DNA of 64,000 nucleotides from Neobacillus driksii (GCF_013409995.1 NZ_JACCBX010000003.1:310001-374000); one strand, 5' to 3'. Counted from the stretch's first letter, positions 1 through 10,071 are shown. The notes: generated from the sequence alone by a model not told the origin. Program-made: numbers and translations.

Positions 1-30
1 TTAAGAGAATTAAGGGACAAAGAGTGAATT

Positions 31-80
31 TATACAAAAGAGAGCCTTTTGCTATACTAAAATGCACTTTAGTGGTATAG
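31..80 (+). promoter_or_regulatory. Candidate namA promoter with overlapping inverted repeat
   Basis: A possible -35 TATACA (31-36) and -10 TATACT (53-58) are separated by 16 bases. An inverted repeat CTATAC (52-57) / GTATAG (75-80) overlaps the -10 and continues past the expected start point, so it could be a repressor operator. The namA ribosome-binding site TAGGAGG follows at about 102. The promoter call is pattern matching only; no regulator is identified. Confidence 0.35.
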
Positions 81-114
81 TGACCGAAAAAATTATTTAT
101 GTAGGAGGTTCATA

Positions 115-1137
115 ATGTCTGCAAAGTTATTTTCTCCTTATACGATTAAGGATGTTACGCTGAAAAATCGAATTGTAATGGCGCCGATGTGCATGTATTC
201 CAGTCATAACGAAGATGGTCATATACAGAACTGGCACCGCACTCATTATACTAGCCGGGCAGTTGGACAAGTAGGCCTTATTATTGTTGAAGCAACTGCA
301 GTAACGAAGCAGGGCAGGATTTCACCTAGGGATTTAGGTATTTGGAGTGATGACCACATTGAAGGGTTCACAGAACTTGTAAACTTGATGAAGGAACATG
401 GGTCTAAAACGGGTATCCAACTTGCACATGCGGGTAGAAAGGCAGTCCTAGAAGGTGAAATCATCGCCCCTTCGGCGATTTCATTTAATGAACAAATGAA
501 GACTCCTAAAGAAATGACCAAAGAAGATATTACCGCGACTGTTGAGGCGTTTAAAAAGGGTGCTGAGCGTGCAGCAAAAGCTGGCTTTGATGTCATAGAA
601 ATACATGGTGCCCACGGCTATCTAATCAATGAGTTCCTCTCCCCATTATCGAATAAAAGAACCGATGAATATGGAGGGTCGGCTGAAAACCGTTACCGTT
701 TCCTTCGTGAGGTCATCGAAGCGATTAAAACTGTATGGGATGGTGTCCTGTTTGTGCGTGTTTCGGCTCATGACTATCACGAAGAGGGGTTAACACCGCT
801 GGATTACGTATTTTTCAGTCAATGGATGAAGGAACAAGGTGTTGATTTAATTGATGTCAGCTCAGGGGCAGTGGTACCTGCAAAGATAACAGATTATCCC
901 GGCTATCAAGTTCCATTCTCAGAAACAATTAGAAGTGGTGCCGAAATTGCTACAGGAGCAGTCGGATTAATTACAACTGGTATCCAAGCGGAGGAAATCC
1001 TTCAAAACGACCGTGCAGATTTAGTATTTTTGGCACGAGAATTATTGCGTGATCCTTACTGGCCTAGAACAGCTGCTAAAGAGTTAGGAGTAAGTATTGA
1101 GAGACCAAAACAATACGAGCGTGGATGGATGTTTTAA
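115..1137 (+). CDS. namA: NADPH dehydrogenase, old yellow enzyme family (YqjM/NamA)
   Basis: This is a 340-residue FMN-dependent ene-reductase of the old yellow enzyme family, which reduces activated C=C bonds and nitro compounds with NADPH in the cytoplasm. The length and residues match what is known of B. subtilis YqjM: MCMYS near the N-terminus places Cys26 and Tyr28 at the expected flavin-tuning positions, [14 protein letters not shown] carries the substrate-binding His pair, and QYERGW at the C-terminus places Arg336, which in YqjM reaches into the neighbouring subunit's active site. A strong ribosome-binding site (AGGAGG) lies 7-8 bases upstream of the ATG. It is transcribed alone and converges on rnz, sharing a bidirectional terminator. 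Physiological substrate cannot be read from the sequence; an oxidative or electrophile stress role is inferred from the family. Confidence 0.96.
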   Translation: MSAKLFSPYTIKDVTLKNRIVMAPMCMYSSHNEDGHIQNWHRTHYTSRAVGQVGLIIVEATAVTKQGRISPRDLGIWSDDHIEGFTELVNLMKEHGSKTGIQLAHAGRKAVLEGEIIAPSAISFNEQMKTPKEMTKEDITATVEAFKKGAERAAKAGFDVIEIHGAHGYLINEFLSPLSNKRTDEYGGSAENRYRFLREVIEAIKTVWDGVLFVRVSAHDYHEEGLTPLDYVFFSQWMKEQGVDLIDVSSGAVVPAKITDYPGYQVPFSETIRSGAEIATGAVGLITTGIQAEEILQNDRADLVFLARELLRDPYWPRTAAKELGVSIERPKQYERGWMF

Positions 1138-1144
1138 ATAAAAT

Positions 1145-1167
1145 AAGACGGCTTTTAGACCGTCTTT
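1145..1167. terminator. Bidirectional terminator between namA and rnz
   Basis: Stem AAGACGG / CCGTCTT with an 8-base loop, followed by TTTTCATTTT on the plus strand and preceded by an A-rich run that serves the minus strand. It separates two convergent genes. Confidence 0.85.
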
Positions 1168-2091
1168 TCATTTTGAAGCTATGTTTATTTCTTTAAAGTC
1201 TTCAGCAATATCTGTATTCGCAAAGACTTCCTGTGCTTCCGCAGCTAGTTCAGCCCAGGCTTGTCGATCATAGCGTGAGCTGATGTGGGTCAAACAAAGC
1301 TTCTTACTTCCGGATTGTTTCGCAACTTCTGCAGCCTGATGGGTGGTTGAGTGGAAATAATCATAGGCAAGCTTCTCTTCCCCTTTGGAAAAGGTTGCTT
1401 CATGTATTAATAAATCTGCGTCCTTAGCTAAAAGTATTGCGTTCTCACAGTGTCTTGTATCTCCAAGAATTGTGACAATCCGGCCCTTTATATCCGGACC
1501 GAGAAAATCTGCTGGTACGATAATGGTGCCATCATCCAGTGTAACGGTTTCACCTTCTTTAATTTTCCGGAAAATTGGTCCTGGCTGTACTCCCGCCTCG
1601 ACAAGTCTTTCCGCTAATAGGGTCCCTGGTTTATCCTTCTCGATAATCCGATACCCGTATGAAGGAATACCGTGATCTAAAAGTCGAGCTTCGACAGTAA
1701 ACTGATCATCTTCAAAAATGATCCCTTCGTCGATTTCGACTATTTTTAGCGGATATTTTAAATAGGTTTGGCTGACGGAAAGGCTTATCGTGATGTATTC
1801 TTTTAGTCCTTTTGGTCCATAGACAATCACTTCTGATTCTCCACCTTGAAAAGAACGGCTGGCTAATAGGCCAGGCAGCCCATAGATGTGATCGCCGTGA
1901 AGGTGGGTAATAAAAATTTTCTCGATCCTGCGAGGTCTGATCGAAGTATGTAAAATTTGATGCTGAGTCGCTTCACCTGCATCAAACAACCAGATGGCTC
2001 CACGTTCTTCGAGTAATTTTAAGGCAATCGAAGTAACATTTCGCAGCTTTGCTGGAATACCAGCACCAGTGCCTAAAAATAATATGTCCAA
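1168..2091 (-). CDS. rnz: Ribonuclease Z (tRNA 3' processing endonuclease)
   Basis: This is a zinc-dependent metallo-beta-lactamase-fold nuclease that removes 3' trailers from CCA-less tRNA precursors. The zinc-binding motif THLHGDH is present, with further His and Asp ligands in GDTRH and HSTTHQA, and the N-terminal glycine loop [11 protein letters not shown] is typical. The open frame extends further upstream, but the TTG at 2091 is preferred: it gives MDILFLGTG, matches the start of known RNase Z proteins, has GGAAGG ten bases upstream, and yields 307 residues, the length I recall for the B. subtilis enzyme. It is divergent from zwf, with an intergenic gap of about 160 bases that must hold both promoters. 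Confidence 0.95.
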   Translation of the reverse strand: MDILFLGTGAGIPAKLRNVTSIALKLLEERGAIWLFDAGEATQHQILHTSIRPRRIEKIFITHLHGDHIYGLPGLLASRSFQGGESEVIVYGPKGLKEYITISLSVSQTYLKYPLKIVEIDEGIIFEDDQFTVEARLLDHGIPSYGYRIIEKDKPGTLLAERLVEAGVQPGPIFRKIKEGETVTLDDGTIIVPADFLGPDIKGRIVTILGDTRHCENAILLAKDADLLIHEATFSKGEEKLAYDYFHSTTHQAAEVAKQSGSKKLCLTHISSRYDRQAWAELAAEAQEVFANTDIAEDFKEINIASK

Positions 2092-2252
2092 TAAAAACAC
2101 GCCTTCCCAATAATTATATAAATAATATAGCATATCGCTTGCACAATTGCCCTTTGAGCGTATATTCTCTTTTAAAGGAATAGATTTGAATACATGCTTC
2201 AGTCAATTTTTGCGAAATCTAAATTGAATACATATAAAGAGAGGTATTTATC

Positions 2253-3755
2253 GTGGAACAATCTAAGAATATGACTTCATTAATTATGATATTTGGTGCA
2301 ACAGGAGATTTAGCCGTTCGGAAGCTCTTTCCATCCCTTTACAGGTTGTTTCAGAAAGGTAAGTTAGACAAATTTGCAGTTATAGGCGTAGCAAGAAGAC
2401 CCTTAACGACGGAAGAGTTTCAGAATTCTGTAAAAGACTCGGTAATAACCGCTCTCGGCAAAAAGGAAAAAATCGATGAGTTTATCTCTCATTTCTATTA
2501 TCAGTCACATGATGTTGCAGATTCCAGCTCATACCAAACCCTAAAACATTTAGCACAGCAAATTGATGATAAATATGAGTTAGAAGGGAATCGTATTTTC
2601 TATCTTGCCATGGCTCCTGAATTTTTCGGCCCAATCGCTTTACACTTAAAATCGGATGGATTAACAGATGTTAAGGGGTACAAACGACTAGTAATTGAAA
2701 AACCATTTGGACATGATTTAGAATCTGCCAAGGTGTTAAACAAACAAATTCGTCAGGCCTTTTCAGAAAGTGAAGTTTACCGAATCGATCACTATTTAGG
2801 TAAAGAAATGGTTCGGAATATCGAAGTAATTCGTTTTGCGAATGCCATTTTTGAACCTTTATGGAACAACCGTTATATCTCCAATATTCAAATTACCTCG
2901 AGCGAGACACTTGGTGTTGAAGAACGGGGACGTTATTATGAAACGAGCGGTGCTCTTCGGGATATGGTTCAAAATCATATAATGCAAATGGTGGCACTAT
3001 TAGCAATGGAGCCTCCGATTAAATTGACAACAGATGAGATTCGTTCTGAGAAGGTACGGGTATTTCGTTCATTAAGAATGATTAAAGGAGAAAAAATAAA
3101 TAAATATTTTGTCCGAGGACAGTATGGTGCCGGTTTGGTCGAGGATCAACTCGTACCTGAATATCGCGCAGAACCAATGGTAGACAAAGAGTCTAACACA
3201 GAAACTTTTGTAGCGGGAAAAATTATGATAGATAATTTCCGCTGGGCTGGTGTGCCTTTTTACATTCGAACTGGTAAAAGAATGACAACAAAATCAACAA
3301 AGATTGTTGTTCAATTTAAAGACATTCCGATGAACCTTTATTATCAGCCGGAAAAACTATTGAACCCTAATCTGCTTGTCATCCATATTCAGCCTGAGGA
3401 AGGAATCACCCTCCATCTTAACGCGAAAAAAGCTGGTGGACATCTAGATGCCCAAGAGGTTAAATTAAGTTTTGCTAACACAGGAATTCATGCGATGAAC
3501 ACTCCTGAAGGATATGAAAAGCTCTTGTATGATTGTATGCGCGGTGATGCAACTAATTTTACACACTGGGATGAAGTCGCCTATTCTTGGGCCTTTGTTG
3601 ATAATATTTCTGAAGTATGGGAAAAAACGAAAGCCGCAGACTATCCAAATTATGAGTCTGGATCAATGGGGCCGAAAGCTGCTGATGAACTGTTAGAAAA
3701 AGACGGATTTTTCTGGTGGCCAGTAAATGCTCTAGATGTAGATATCTGTAAATAA
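2253..3755 (+). CDS. zwf: Glucose-6-phosphate 1-dehydrogenase
   Basis: This enzyme oxidises glucose-6-phosphate to 6-phosphogluconolactone with NADP and opens the oxidative pentose phosphate pathway. The N-terminal Rossmann loop FGATGDLA is the coenzyme site; EKPFGHDL and RIDHYLGKEMV form the catalytic region with the active-site His; the C-terminal domain is full length (500 residues). The start is GTG at 2253 behind an AGAGAGG ribosome-binding site. In B. subtilis the next gene toward dinB is gndA (6-phosphogluconate dehydrogenase). Here zwf runs directly into a bidirectional terminator and dinB, so the pathway's next dehydrogenase must be encoded elsewhere. Confidence 0.97.
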   Translation: MEQSKNMTSLIMIFGATGDLAVRKLFPSLYRLFQKGKLDKFAVIGVARRPLTTEEFQNSVKDSVITALGKKEKIDEFISHFYYQSHDVADSSSYQTLKHLAQQIDDKYELEGNRIFYLAMAPEFFGPIALHLKSDGLTDVKGYKRLVIEKPFGHDLESAKVLNKQIRQAFSESEVYRIDHYLGKEMVRNIEVIRFANAIFEPLWNNRYISNIQITSSETLGVEERGRYYETSGALRDMVQNHIMQMVALLAMEPPIKLTTDEIRSEKVRVFRSLRMIKGEKINKYFVRGQYGAGLVEDQLVPEYRAEPMVDKESNTETFVAGKIMIDNFRWAGVPFYIRTGKRMTTKSTKIVVQFKDIPMNLYYQPEKLLNPNLLVIHIQPEEGITLHLNAKKAGGHLDAQEVKLSFANTGIHAMNTPEGYEKLLYDCMRGDATNFTHWDEVAYSWAFVDNISEVWEKTKAADYPNYESGSMGPKAADELLEKDGFFWWPVNALDVDICK

Positions 3756-3758
3756 TAC

Positions 3759-3802
3759 AAAAAAGCTCCGGATTTGTTTATAAAACAAAGACGGAGCTTT
3801 TT
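3759..3802. terminator. Bidirectional terminator between zwf and dinB
   Basis: Long hairpin with arms AAAGCTCCG and CGGAGCTTT, flanked by A and T runs on both sides. It overlaps the dinB stop codon. Confidence 0.85.
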
Positions 3803-5078
3803 AATCATCTTCCTTCTTTTTTTGCGGAAAAGTACGAAGAAAATCTTTATTAAAACTTGTTCCCGTTCCTACATTATGAGCCTTGTCTAATTTTCGCGTT
3901 CCGGCATTTTCAATAATATTCTTCCCATATTTATCTCGTAATGTCGAAAGGGTTTTAAGTAACGGCTCTTTTTTTGCATCTTTTTCAAATGAAAACAAAT
4001 CCAGCTGTTTAAAGGCAAGATCATGTTCCACTAAATCATAGCCTGTTATGCCTAACAAACGGATAGAGTTCCCATTCCACTCCTTGATAAAAATCTGCTT
4101 CGCCATTGAAGCGATATCTTCTTTTTGCTGTATAGGATTGGAAAGTTTTTTACTGCGGGTAATGGTTTTTCTATCCTTAAAACGGATGGTAATGCCCAGT
4201 GTTGCAGCAAGAACATTTTTTCGTTTTAACCTTACTGAAACCGTTTCTGCCAATGATTCCAATACCCGGTATAATTCTTGTTGATTGGTTGTATCCTTTG
4301 GCAGCGTTGTTGAATTTCCAATACTTTTAAAATCAGACACCGCCTCAGGATCGACGGGTCGATTATCGACTCCATTTGCCCTTTCCTTTATGCGAATACC
4401 ATTAATGCCGAGCAATGATTTAAGCTGTATCTCATTGCCAGCTGCTAACTCTCCAATAGTATGAATGCCAATTGTCGTTAACTTTTCAGCAGTCTTCTTA
4501 CCAACACCATGCATCTCACTCGTGTTTAACGGCCACAACACAGCAGGGATGTCTCGTTTGCGCAGTATCGTAATTCCCATTGGTTTTTTCATATCAGAAG
4601 CTGTTTTTGCCAAAAACTTATTGGGAGCAATTCCAATGCTGCATGGCAAATCAAGCTGTTCAAAAACCCTTTTTTGAATACTTTGAGCAATTTCGATTGG
4701 ACTGCCCAGTTCAAATGAATCTGTAATATCCAAATATCCTTCATCAATCGATACAGGTTCCACAAGTTCCGTATAATTCCTGAGAATCTCAAACATTGCG
4801 ATAGAGGCAGTCCGGTAGCGTTCAAAATTAGGTTTCCTAATAATTAACTGGGGGCAGAGCTTTTTCGCTTCCCACAGCGGCATCGTGGTCTTGACTCCAA
4901 ACTTTCTAGCTTCATAACTGCAGGTAATAATAATTCCCCTGCGTTCCTCCACGTTTCCGGCAATTGCTACGGGCTTCCCCTTCAATTCTGGTTCATAAGC
5001 CATCTCCACGGAGGCGTAAAAGCTGTTCATATCTACATGTAGAATAACTCTTCCCTTTTTCGGATACATTTCCTTCAT
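3801..5078 (-). CDS. dinB: DNA polymerase IV, Y family (PolYB/YqjH type)
   Basis: This is an error-prone translesion DNA polymerase. The palm signature LHVDMNSFYASVE carries the first metal-binding Asp, and SIDEGYLD carries the second acidic pair. Little-finger-domain residues and a likely beta-clamp-binding peptide (QLDLFSF) are near the C-terminus. The open frame extends upstream to a TTG, but ATG at 5078 gives MKEMYPKKGRVILHVD, which matches the start I recall for B. subtilis YqjH, and a GGAG lies about 12 bases before it, giving 425 residues. I see no LexA-type palindrome upstream, in keeping with the SOS-independent YqjH type. It is the last conserved backbone gene before the carbohydrate island. 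Confidence 0.94.
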   Translation of the reverse strand: MKEMYPKKGRVILHVDMNSFYASVEMAYEPELKGKPVAIAGNVEERRGIIITCSYEARKFGVKTTMPLWEAKKLCPQLIIRKPNFERYRTASIAMFEILRNYTELVEPVSIDEGYLDITDSFELGSPIEIAQSIQKRVFEQLDLPCSIGIAPNKFLAKTASDMKKPMGITILRKRDIPAVLWPLNTSEMHGVGKKTAEKLTTIGIHTIGELAAGNEIQLKSLLGINGIRIKERANGVDNRPVDPEAVSDFKSIGNSTTLPKDTTNQQELYRVLESLAETVSVRLKRKNVLAATLGITIRFKDRKTITRSKKLSNPIQQKEDIASMAKQIFIKEWNGNSIRLLGITGYDLVEHDLAFKQLDLFSFEKDAKKEPLLKTLSTLRDKYGKNIIENAGTRKLDKAHNVGTGTSFNKDFLRTFPQKKKEDD

Positions 5079-5234
5079 CCGTGACACTTCTCCTATAATC
5101 AATGGTATCTTTAGTATAGCAAAAAGGAGAACCAGTTGGCTCCCCTCTCACATATCCTTGTTCACTAACAAAAAATCCAGCAATTTATTAATGGTTAAAA
5201 AACATTATAAATATTATTCATAAACGAGATAATC

Positions 5235-5258
5235 AAAAAATGCCCCCAAACTATGGGC
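5235..5258 (-). terminator. Probable terminator of the DFA/fructan operon
   Basis: On the minus strand a short hairpin (GCCC / GGGC arms with a 9-base loop) is followed by ATTTTTTGATT. It lies 29 bases beyond the response-regulator stop codon. The stem is short, so the call is moderate. Confidence 0.5.
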
Positions 5259-5286
5259 TCCCCAACAAATAACAATCGTCCAACAC

Positions 5287-6831
5287 TTACTTAAGTATGT
5301 GCTGTGAACGATAGAGACCAGGGGTTGTTCCGATATTTTTCTTGAATACTTGATTAAAGTATTTTTGATTTTCGTAGCCTACCTGTTTGCAAATCTCGGA
5401 TACCTTTAAATTTGTGGTTCTTAACAGTTTTTTTGCATTATTTAATCTGACCTTTGTAATATATTCAAAGATGGTATTACCGACCGCCTTAGAAAACAAG
5501 CTGCAAAGGTAGGCAGGGTTCTTATGGAATAGCCTGCCTAAATCATCTAAAACGATTGGTGCTTTATAATTAGCATGAATGAAACTTTTTATATCGATGA
5601 TTAATTTTTCATTATATGACACGTGGTTTTCATTTAAAAAAGCAGTTGATTGCTCAATAAATTGTTCAAGCCAAACTCTGATTTCTTCCAAAGACTGAAG
5701 TTGATTTAACTCTTGGTAAACTAAATATCGTCCGCCGCCGCTTTTCTTTACTTCATATTCACTTTCGATATATTCCAAGAAATGATTAACGATTTTAAAA
5801 CAGACGAATTTTGATTTTTCCGGGGGCAGGCTGCTCTTTTGGCAATCGAGAAAAACTTTGTCCATGAAAAGATTCATGCCGCTAAGAAGGTCCGGGCCTT
5901 TTTCATTAAAAAATGAATCAATTTTTTCAATAATGCGATTATCAAAGGAATGATTGAACATTTCTAATTCTTTATAATAGGTTATTAACTGGTTTGAAAA
6001 AATACCATTTTTCAACGCTTCTTTTGCTTCATTATAGGCTTTCTTTATGTCCGGTATCGTTTCATATATATTACTGATTCCAACCATCGGTCTTATTTTC
6101 ATATCATGATCGATCAACGACAGAAGATCCTGAACCAAGTCATCCCCAAACTCTGAACCAGCGTGTGAAAACATGATGACGATTTCACTATCAATCGTAT
6201 AGATAAAACTATCTATCTTTCTGTCTTTTAATAGACTTTTTACACGGTCTAAGGAAGCTTGAATTTTTTCAGTTGCATTTGAATTTTCCCAAGCAAATCC
6301 CTTCAATCCGATGTTAAAAAAAGAAAAACGGTGCAGCTTTTGCTCCTTTTCCGGCGCAACCAATCTTTGGCCTAACATGTAATCAAGAACACGCTTTTCT
6401 TCTAAAGCGATTTGATATTCATTAATCCGCTCGGTTGCCTGTTTTTCATTTTTTATATTTTCTAGTTTTAACATGGCATTTTTAATAGAATGAACAATTT
6501 CTTCTACTTCAATAGGTTTGACTAGATAGTCGATTGCCTCGAGTTGAATCGCCCTTTTGGCGTAATCAAATTGTGAATAGCCGCTTATAATGATAAAAAC
6601 AGTATCTAGATTAAGAGCCTTTGTTTCCTTAATTAAATCCAAACCATTTAATTTAGGCATTCTTATATCTACTAACACAATGTCAGGCTTCTTATTCATA
6701 ATTTCTTTAAGTGCTTCTTCTCCATCTGTAGCAGATCCTACAATTTCAATCTGATGCTCCTGCCAGTTGACTGCTGATTTTAAGCCTTCAATTACAATTT
6801 TTTCATCATCAACAATTAAAAGTTTATACAT
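5287..6831 (-). CDS. AraC-type response regulator (YesN-like)
   Basis: This is a 514-residue DNA-binding response regulator. The receiver domain (about 1-120) has the acidic pocket VDDE, phospho-acceptor Asp55 in VLVDIRMP, and the conserved Lys in LVKPIE. A central region of about 250 residues resembles the linker of YesN-type regulators. The last 100 residues are a double helix-turn-helix AraC domain (NTIFEYITKVRLNNAKKLL, then VSEICKQVGYENQKYFNQVFKK). The longer open frame starts upstream, but ATG at 6831 has AAGGAGC eight bases before it and begins the receiver fold directly. It follows the sensor kinase by 13 bases and closes the operon. Inferred role: activates this operon in response to an extracellular fructan-derived sugar. 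Confidence 0.9.
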   Translation of the reverse strand: MYKLLIVDDEKIVIEGLKSAVNWQEHQIEIVGSATDGEEALKEIMNKKPDIVLVDIRMPKLNGLDLIKETKALNLDTVFIIISGYSQFDYAKRAIQLEAIDYLVKPIEVEEIVHSIKNAMLKLENIKNEKQATERINEYQIALEEKRVLDYMLGQRLVAPEKEQKLHRFSFFNIGLKGFAWENSNATEKIQASLDRVKSLLKDRKIDSFIYTIDSEIVIMFSHAGSEFGDDLVQDLLSLIDHDMKIRPMVGISNIYETIPDIKKAYNEAKEALKNGIFSNQLITYYKELEMFNHSFDNRIIEKIDSFFNEKGPDLLSGMNLFMDKVFLDCQKSSLPPEKSKFVCFKIVNHFLEYIESEYEVKKSGGGRYLVYQELNQLQSLEEIRVWLEQFIEQSTAFLNENHVSYNEKLIIDIKSFIHANYKAPIVLDDLGRLFHKNPAYLCSLFSKAVGNTIFEYITKVRLNNAKKLLRTTNLKVSEICKQVGYENQKYFNQVFKKNIGTTPGLYRSQHILK

Positions 6832-6844
6832 AATAGAAAGCTCC

Positions 6845-8593
6845 TTAAAAATTGTCATGAGTGATTTCGTCATTCTTTCGGCCAACCTTAAGATAAACAG
6901 TAGTTCCCTTTCCTATTTCACTTTCAATCTGTAATCCATATTCTTTTCCATAATAAATCTTCAATCGTTCATTAATATTTTTTAAAGCATAACCATTTTT
7001 GTTAATATCTACTACATTCATGTCAAATCCCTTTCCTGTATCACGAATAATGAAAAGTAAACCTTTCTCGACCTTTGTACCTTCAATCATAATCGTACCG
7101 CTTTCCTGATGTTCCAACCCATGGTAAACAGCGTTTTCTACAATGGGCTGTAACAGCAATTTAATGATACTTTCTTCCATGATTTCAGGTTCAATCGTGA
7201 ATGAGTAGTGGATTTTATGGTCAAAACGAATATTTTGGATATCCAGATAACTTTTAACTTGTTCTATTTCATTCTTTACAGAGGTAATATGATTTCCATC
7301 ATTTAAGGTAAGTTTAAAGATTTTTGACAAGTTAATCGCAATTTTTGCTATTTGTTTCTCCTTTACTTTCTCTGCCATCCAAAAAATAGTGTTCAGCGTA
7401 TTATATAAAAAATGCGGATTAATGTGGCTTTGCAAGGCTAATAGTTCTGCTTCCTTTTCCTTGATTTGTGATTTATATAACCTTTTTGTTAAATCATTAT
7501 TCCAATTATAGAGGTGAACAATCTGTTTCCCAATCTCTCCAAGTTCATCCTCATTATTAAAATCAATACCCACTATTTTCTCTCGTTTTTCCATTTTTTC
7601 TGTAACCATGCGCAGCAAACTTAACTGGTTTGTTATTCTCCTCGTTATAAATAAAGCAAAAATTAAGGAGATGATTAACGCAATGACTAATAGTGAAATT
7701 GTTACCAATCGAAGCTGGTTAACCTCGCGAACAATATTTTCATAGGGGATCATACTGACGACATCCCAATTTGTTTTCTTGTTTGTATGAACATTAAAGA
7801 AATATCGTGTTCCATTGATTACTTTTTTACTTGTTCCACTTTTCTCACGACCTTGAATGATGTCGGCTACCTGAGAGGAAGAGAAACGATTGCTGCTTGA
7901 AAACAAAATTTTATCATCATCCAATATTAAAATATCGCCTGGGGGATTACTATTTTTAAACATATTTTCAAAATAAGATCGATCCAGATCGATCAGGACA
8001 ATCCCATTTTGTTCCTTCGTTCCAAGATCTCGAATATTTCTTCCATAAAGTAAAGATTGATTACTATCTTTCACAAGTTCTAAATTACTGCCATTTAGCC
8101 ATTCACCCTGCCACTGACTATGGAGTAAACGCGGATAGATATTGGACTTTTTTACCGCTTGATAGATGTCATATTTCATATTCCGTTCCCCGCGGTTTAC
8201 TTTCAAAAAACCGTGATTTTCATTCCCAACGTAAATCGCATTGATATAGGGGTTATTTACCACTGTAATATTATTCAAGTTTTCTAGAGATGACGTTTCT
8301 AATCTGTATAACTTTGCATCTGTTTTTTTATAGGTTAAATAAGATTGTATTTCATTTGAAAGAAAGATGTCATTCGATAAATTCTCTACATTGCTTGCAA
8401 AAGCATTAATATTCCAATCGACAATCGTTAAAAAGTTATCAATCGTGGTAGACACTTTATTTTCTATTACTTTATTAAAATAAATGAACGTTAAAGGACC
8501 AATAACAAGTAAAGGGATTAGTGCTGAAAACAGTGCTAATAAGATAATCTTCCGCTTAATGGGAGATTCGATGAGTCTCATTAGTTTAGCCAT
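6845..8593 (-). CDS. Sensor histidine kinase (YesM-like, LytS/His_kinase family)
   Basis: This is a 582-residue membrane sensor kinase. Transmembrane segments lie at about 13-39 and 296-318 and enclose an extracytoplasmic sensor of about 255 residues of the Cache type. A HAMP linker (about 318-370) follows, then the phospho-acceptor region SHINPHFLYNTLN with His394, and a HATPase domain with QPIVENAVYHGL (N box) and DTGKGF (G box). This layout is typical of YesM-type kinases paired with AraC-type regulators near polysaccharide transporters. GGAG lies just before the ATG. The partner regulator is the next gene. The ligand is not known from sequence; a sugar bound outside the cell, alone or via the operon's binding protein, is an inference from context. 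Confidence 0.9.
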   Translation of the reverse strand: MAKLMRLIESPIKRKIILLALFSALIPLLVIGPLTFIYFNKVIENKVSTTIDNFLTIVDWNINAFASNVENLSNDIFLSNEIQSYLTYKKTDAKLYRLETSSLENLNNITVVNNPYINAIYVGNENHGFLKVNRGERNMKYDIYQAVKKSNIYPRLLHSQWQGEWLNGSNLELVKDSNQSLLYGRNIRDLGTKEQNGIVLIDLDRSYFENMFKNSNPPGDILILDDDKILFSSSNRFSSSQVADIIQGREKSGTSKKVINGTRYFFNVHTNKKTNWDVVSMIPYENIVREVNQLRLVTISLLVIALIISLIFALFITRRITNQLSLLRMVTEKMEKREKIVGIDFNNEDELGEIGKQIVHLYNWNNDLTKRLYKSQIKEKEAELLALQSHINPHFLYNTLNTIFWMAEKVKEKQIAKIAINLSKIFKLTLNDGNHITSVKNEIEQVKSYLDIQNIRFDHKIHYSFTIEPEIMEESIIKLLLQPIVENAVYHGLEHQESGTIMIEGTKVEKGLLFIIRDTGKGFDMNVVDINKNGYALKNINERLKIYYGKEYGLQIESEIGKGTTVYLKVGRKNDEITHDNF

Positions 8594-8652
8594 TATGTTT
8601 CTCCAGTTTATTAATTTTTGGTAGATTTCCTCTTTTTCAACATTATACCCTA

Positions 8653-9996
8653 TTACTGTCCTGACGTTGGAGTGGCCCTGAGTGCATTTACAGTTTTGTC
8701 TATAACAACCTGTGCATCACTTCCCGAATCAAGAATCGTATTTTGAAGCGATTCTTTTTCTACCAATACTGTTGTTATGGTAAGCGGCACTGATGCTTCG
8801 GTAGTTAACAAAGCTTCTACTTGAGCAGAGAAACAAGAATCACTGATCTTGGCATGAACCTCCGTGGCAACAACATGATTATTAGAAATATAATTTCCAT
8901 TACCCGAAACAATACGTATGATTACAGGTGTTGCACCTACTGGCTTGATGTTCTGAGTATTAATTACTTCAGAAAAGTGATTAGCTATTACAGAATTATT
9001 ATTGCCACTGATATAGAGGAGACCATACAAATCATCTAAACCATTGTCTATTCCCAGAAAAGGAGTCCAAGGTTCATGGTCACGTAAAAAGTGATTTGAA
9101 GAAACCAGGTTTTCCGAACAATTTTCCCTGAATACCACCATTCCTGGATAAAATGAATGAAGTCTATTATTTGTGATACTAGAACGTGTCACACCATCAA
9201 AATAGATACTGCTCGCACCTCGTGGAAAAACATTATTAGCTGTAATCAAAAGTCCACCAAAATTTTGAGCGTAAATTGAATATCCTTTAAAACCGGCTCC
9301 TATTAAGTTATCGGTTATTTTTGAAGCCTGTCCCCAGCCTCGCAGTTCTATACAGTTCCCACATTCAGCTATGAAATTATCATGTATAGTCAGTGCATCT
9401 GCATGATAAATAGTAATTCCATGCTCTAAATACACAAACCCCATGCCTGTAATCCGAAATGAGTCACAAGCACTTGCAACATAAATACCCGTTTTCCCGT
9501 TAGTGTATGTGTTTTCCGGTTTTGTTTCTCCTGAACCATCTTCAATAAAATGCAAACCATCGATACAAAAGTTAGAAAACTCTACCGAACTTATTCGGGG
9601 ACTTCCACTTCGTTCAACATAAAATGCAGCTCCTTTATATTCCTCGTCATTTACTTCTAGGGGAATATCTACGAGAATGCGACTTCCTCCCGGCCACAAT
9701 TCATGCAAATCCGCCCATTCTTTCTCAGAAGTATTAAAACGAATACTCGAAGATGTAAACCCGTGTCCAGAACCCATAATTTTAAGATAACTGATGTCTA
9801 TAACTACTTGACTGCCAAGATGATAATCTCCCGGTGGAATATAGATAACCGCACCCGGCTTTCCACCTTTATTTACATCAGTGTCAGTTTGCCTACTTTT
9901 AATATCTGCTATCATGCTATTGATTACCTCACCAATATCCGCATACGGATTACCGACAGGCCACTCTGTTACGTCGTAATAATTTTTACTAGCCAT
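8653..9996 (-). CDS. Inulin fructotransferase / DFA III hydrolase family beta-helix enzyme, probably intracellular DFA-IIIase
   Basis: This is a 447-residue right-handed parallel beta-helix protein. From memory it is very close throughout to the inulin fructotransferases (DFA III-forming) of Arthrobacter and Bacillus sp. snu-7 and to their homologue difructose-anhydride-III hydrolase. Shared stretches include IGEVINSMIADIKSRQTD, GAVIYIPPGDYHL, GSGHGFTSSSIRFN, HDNFIAECGNCIELRGWG and NTILDSGSD. Asp206 and Glu217 are 11 residues apart, the same spacing as the catalytic Asp233/Glu244 reported for the snu-7 enzyme. There is no signal peptide (it begins MASKNYYDV), whereas inulin fructotransferases are secreted. 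With an importer as immediate upstream neighbour, an intracellular hydrolase that opens imported DFA III to inulobiose is more likely than an inulin-degrading transferase. AGGAG precedes the ATG. Distinguishing the two activities needs a phylogeny or an assay. Confidence 0.85.
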   Translation of the reverse strand: MASKNYYDVTEWPVGNPYADIGEVINSMIADIKSRQTDTDVNKGGKPGAVIYIPPGDYHLGSQVVIDISYLKIMGSGHGFTSSSIRFNTSEKEWADLHELWPGGSRILVDIPLEVNDEEYKGAAFYVERSGSPRISSVEFSNFCIDGLHFIEDGSGETKPENTYTNGKTGIYVASACDSFRITGMGFVYLEHGITIYHADALTIHDNFIAECGNCIELRGWGQASKITDNLIGAGFKGYSIYAQNFGGLLITANNVFPRGASSIYFDGVTRSSITNNRLHSFYPGMVVFRENCSENLVSSNHFLRDHEPWTPFLGIDNGLDDLYGLLYISGNNNSVIANHFSEVINTQNIKPVGATPVIIRIVSGNGNYISNNHVVATEVHAKISDSCFSAQVEALLTTEASVPLTITTVLVEKESLQNTILDSGSDAQVVIDKTVNALRATPTSGQ

Positions 9997-10071
9997 TAAT
10001 AAATTCTCCTATCAATTTAGTGTGTTTGTTCATCCGCAATTTGCTTTTTTTCACAGATCAAGATGAAGTCG

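Noticed and set aside
2134..2252. zwf promoter TTGCGA-17-TATAAA near 2205-2235
   Set aside because: The -10 would overlap the zwf ribosome-binding site and leave a leader of only a few bases, so the match is probably fortuitous.
8653..9996. Pectate lyase or generic parallel beta-helix polysaccharide lyase
   Set aside because: The conserved blocks (IADIKSRQTD, GSGHGFTSSS, AECGNCIELRGWG, ILDSGSD) are those of the inulin fructotransferase/DFA-IIIase family; no pectate-lyase calcium or Arg motifs are seen.
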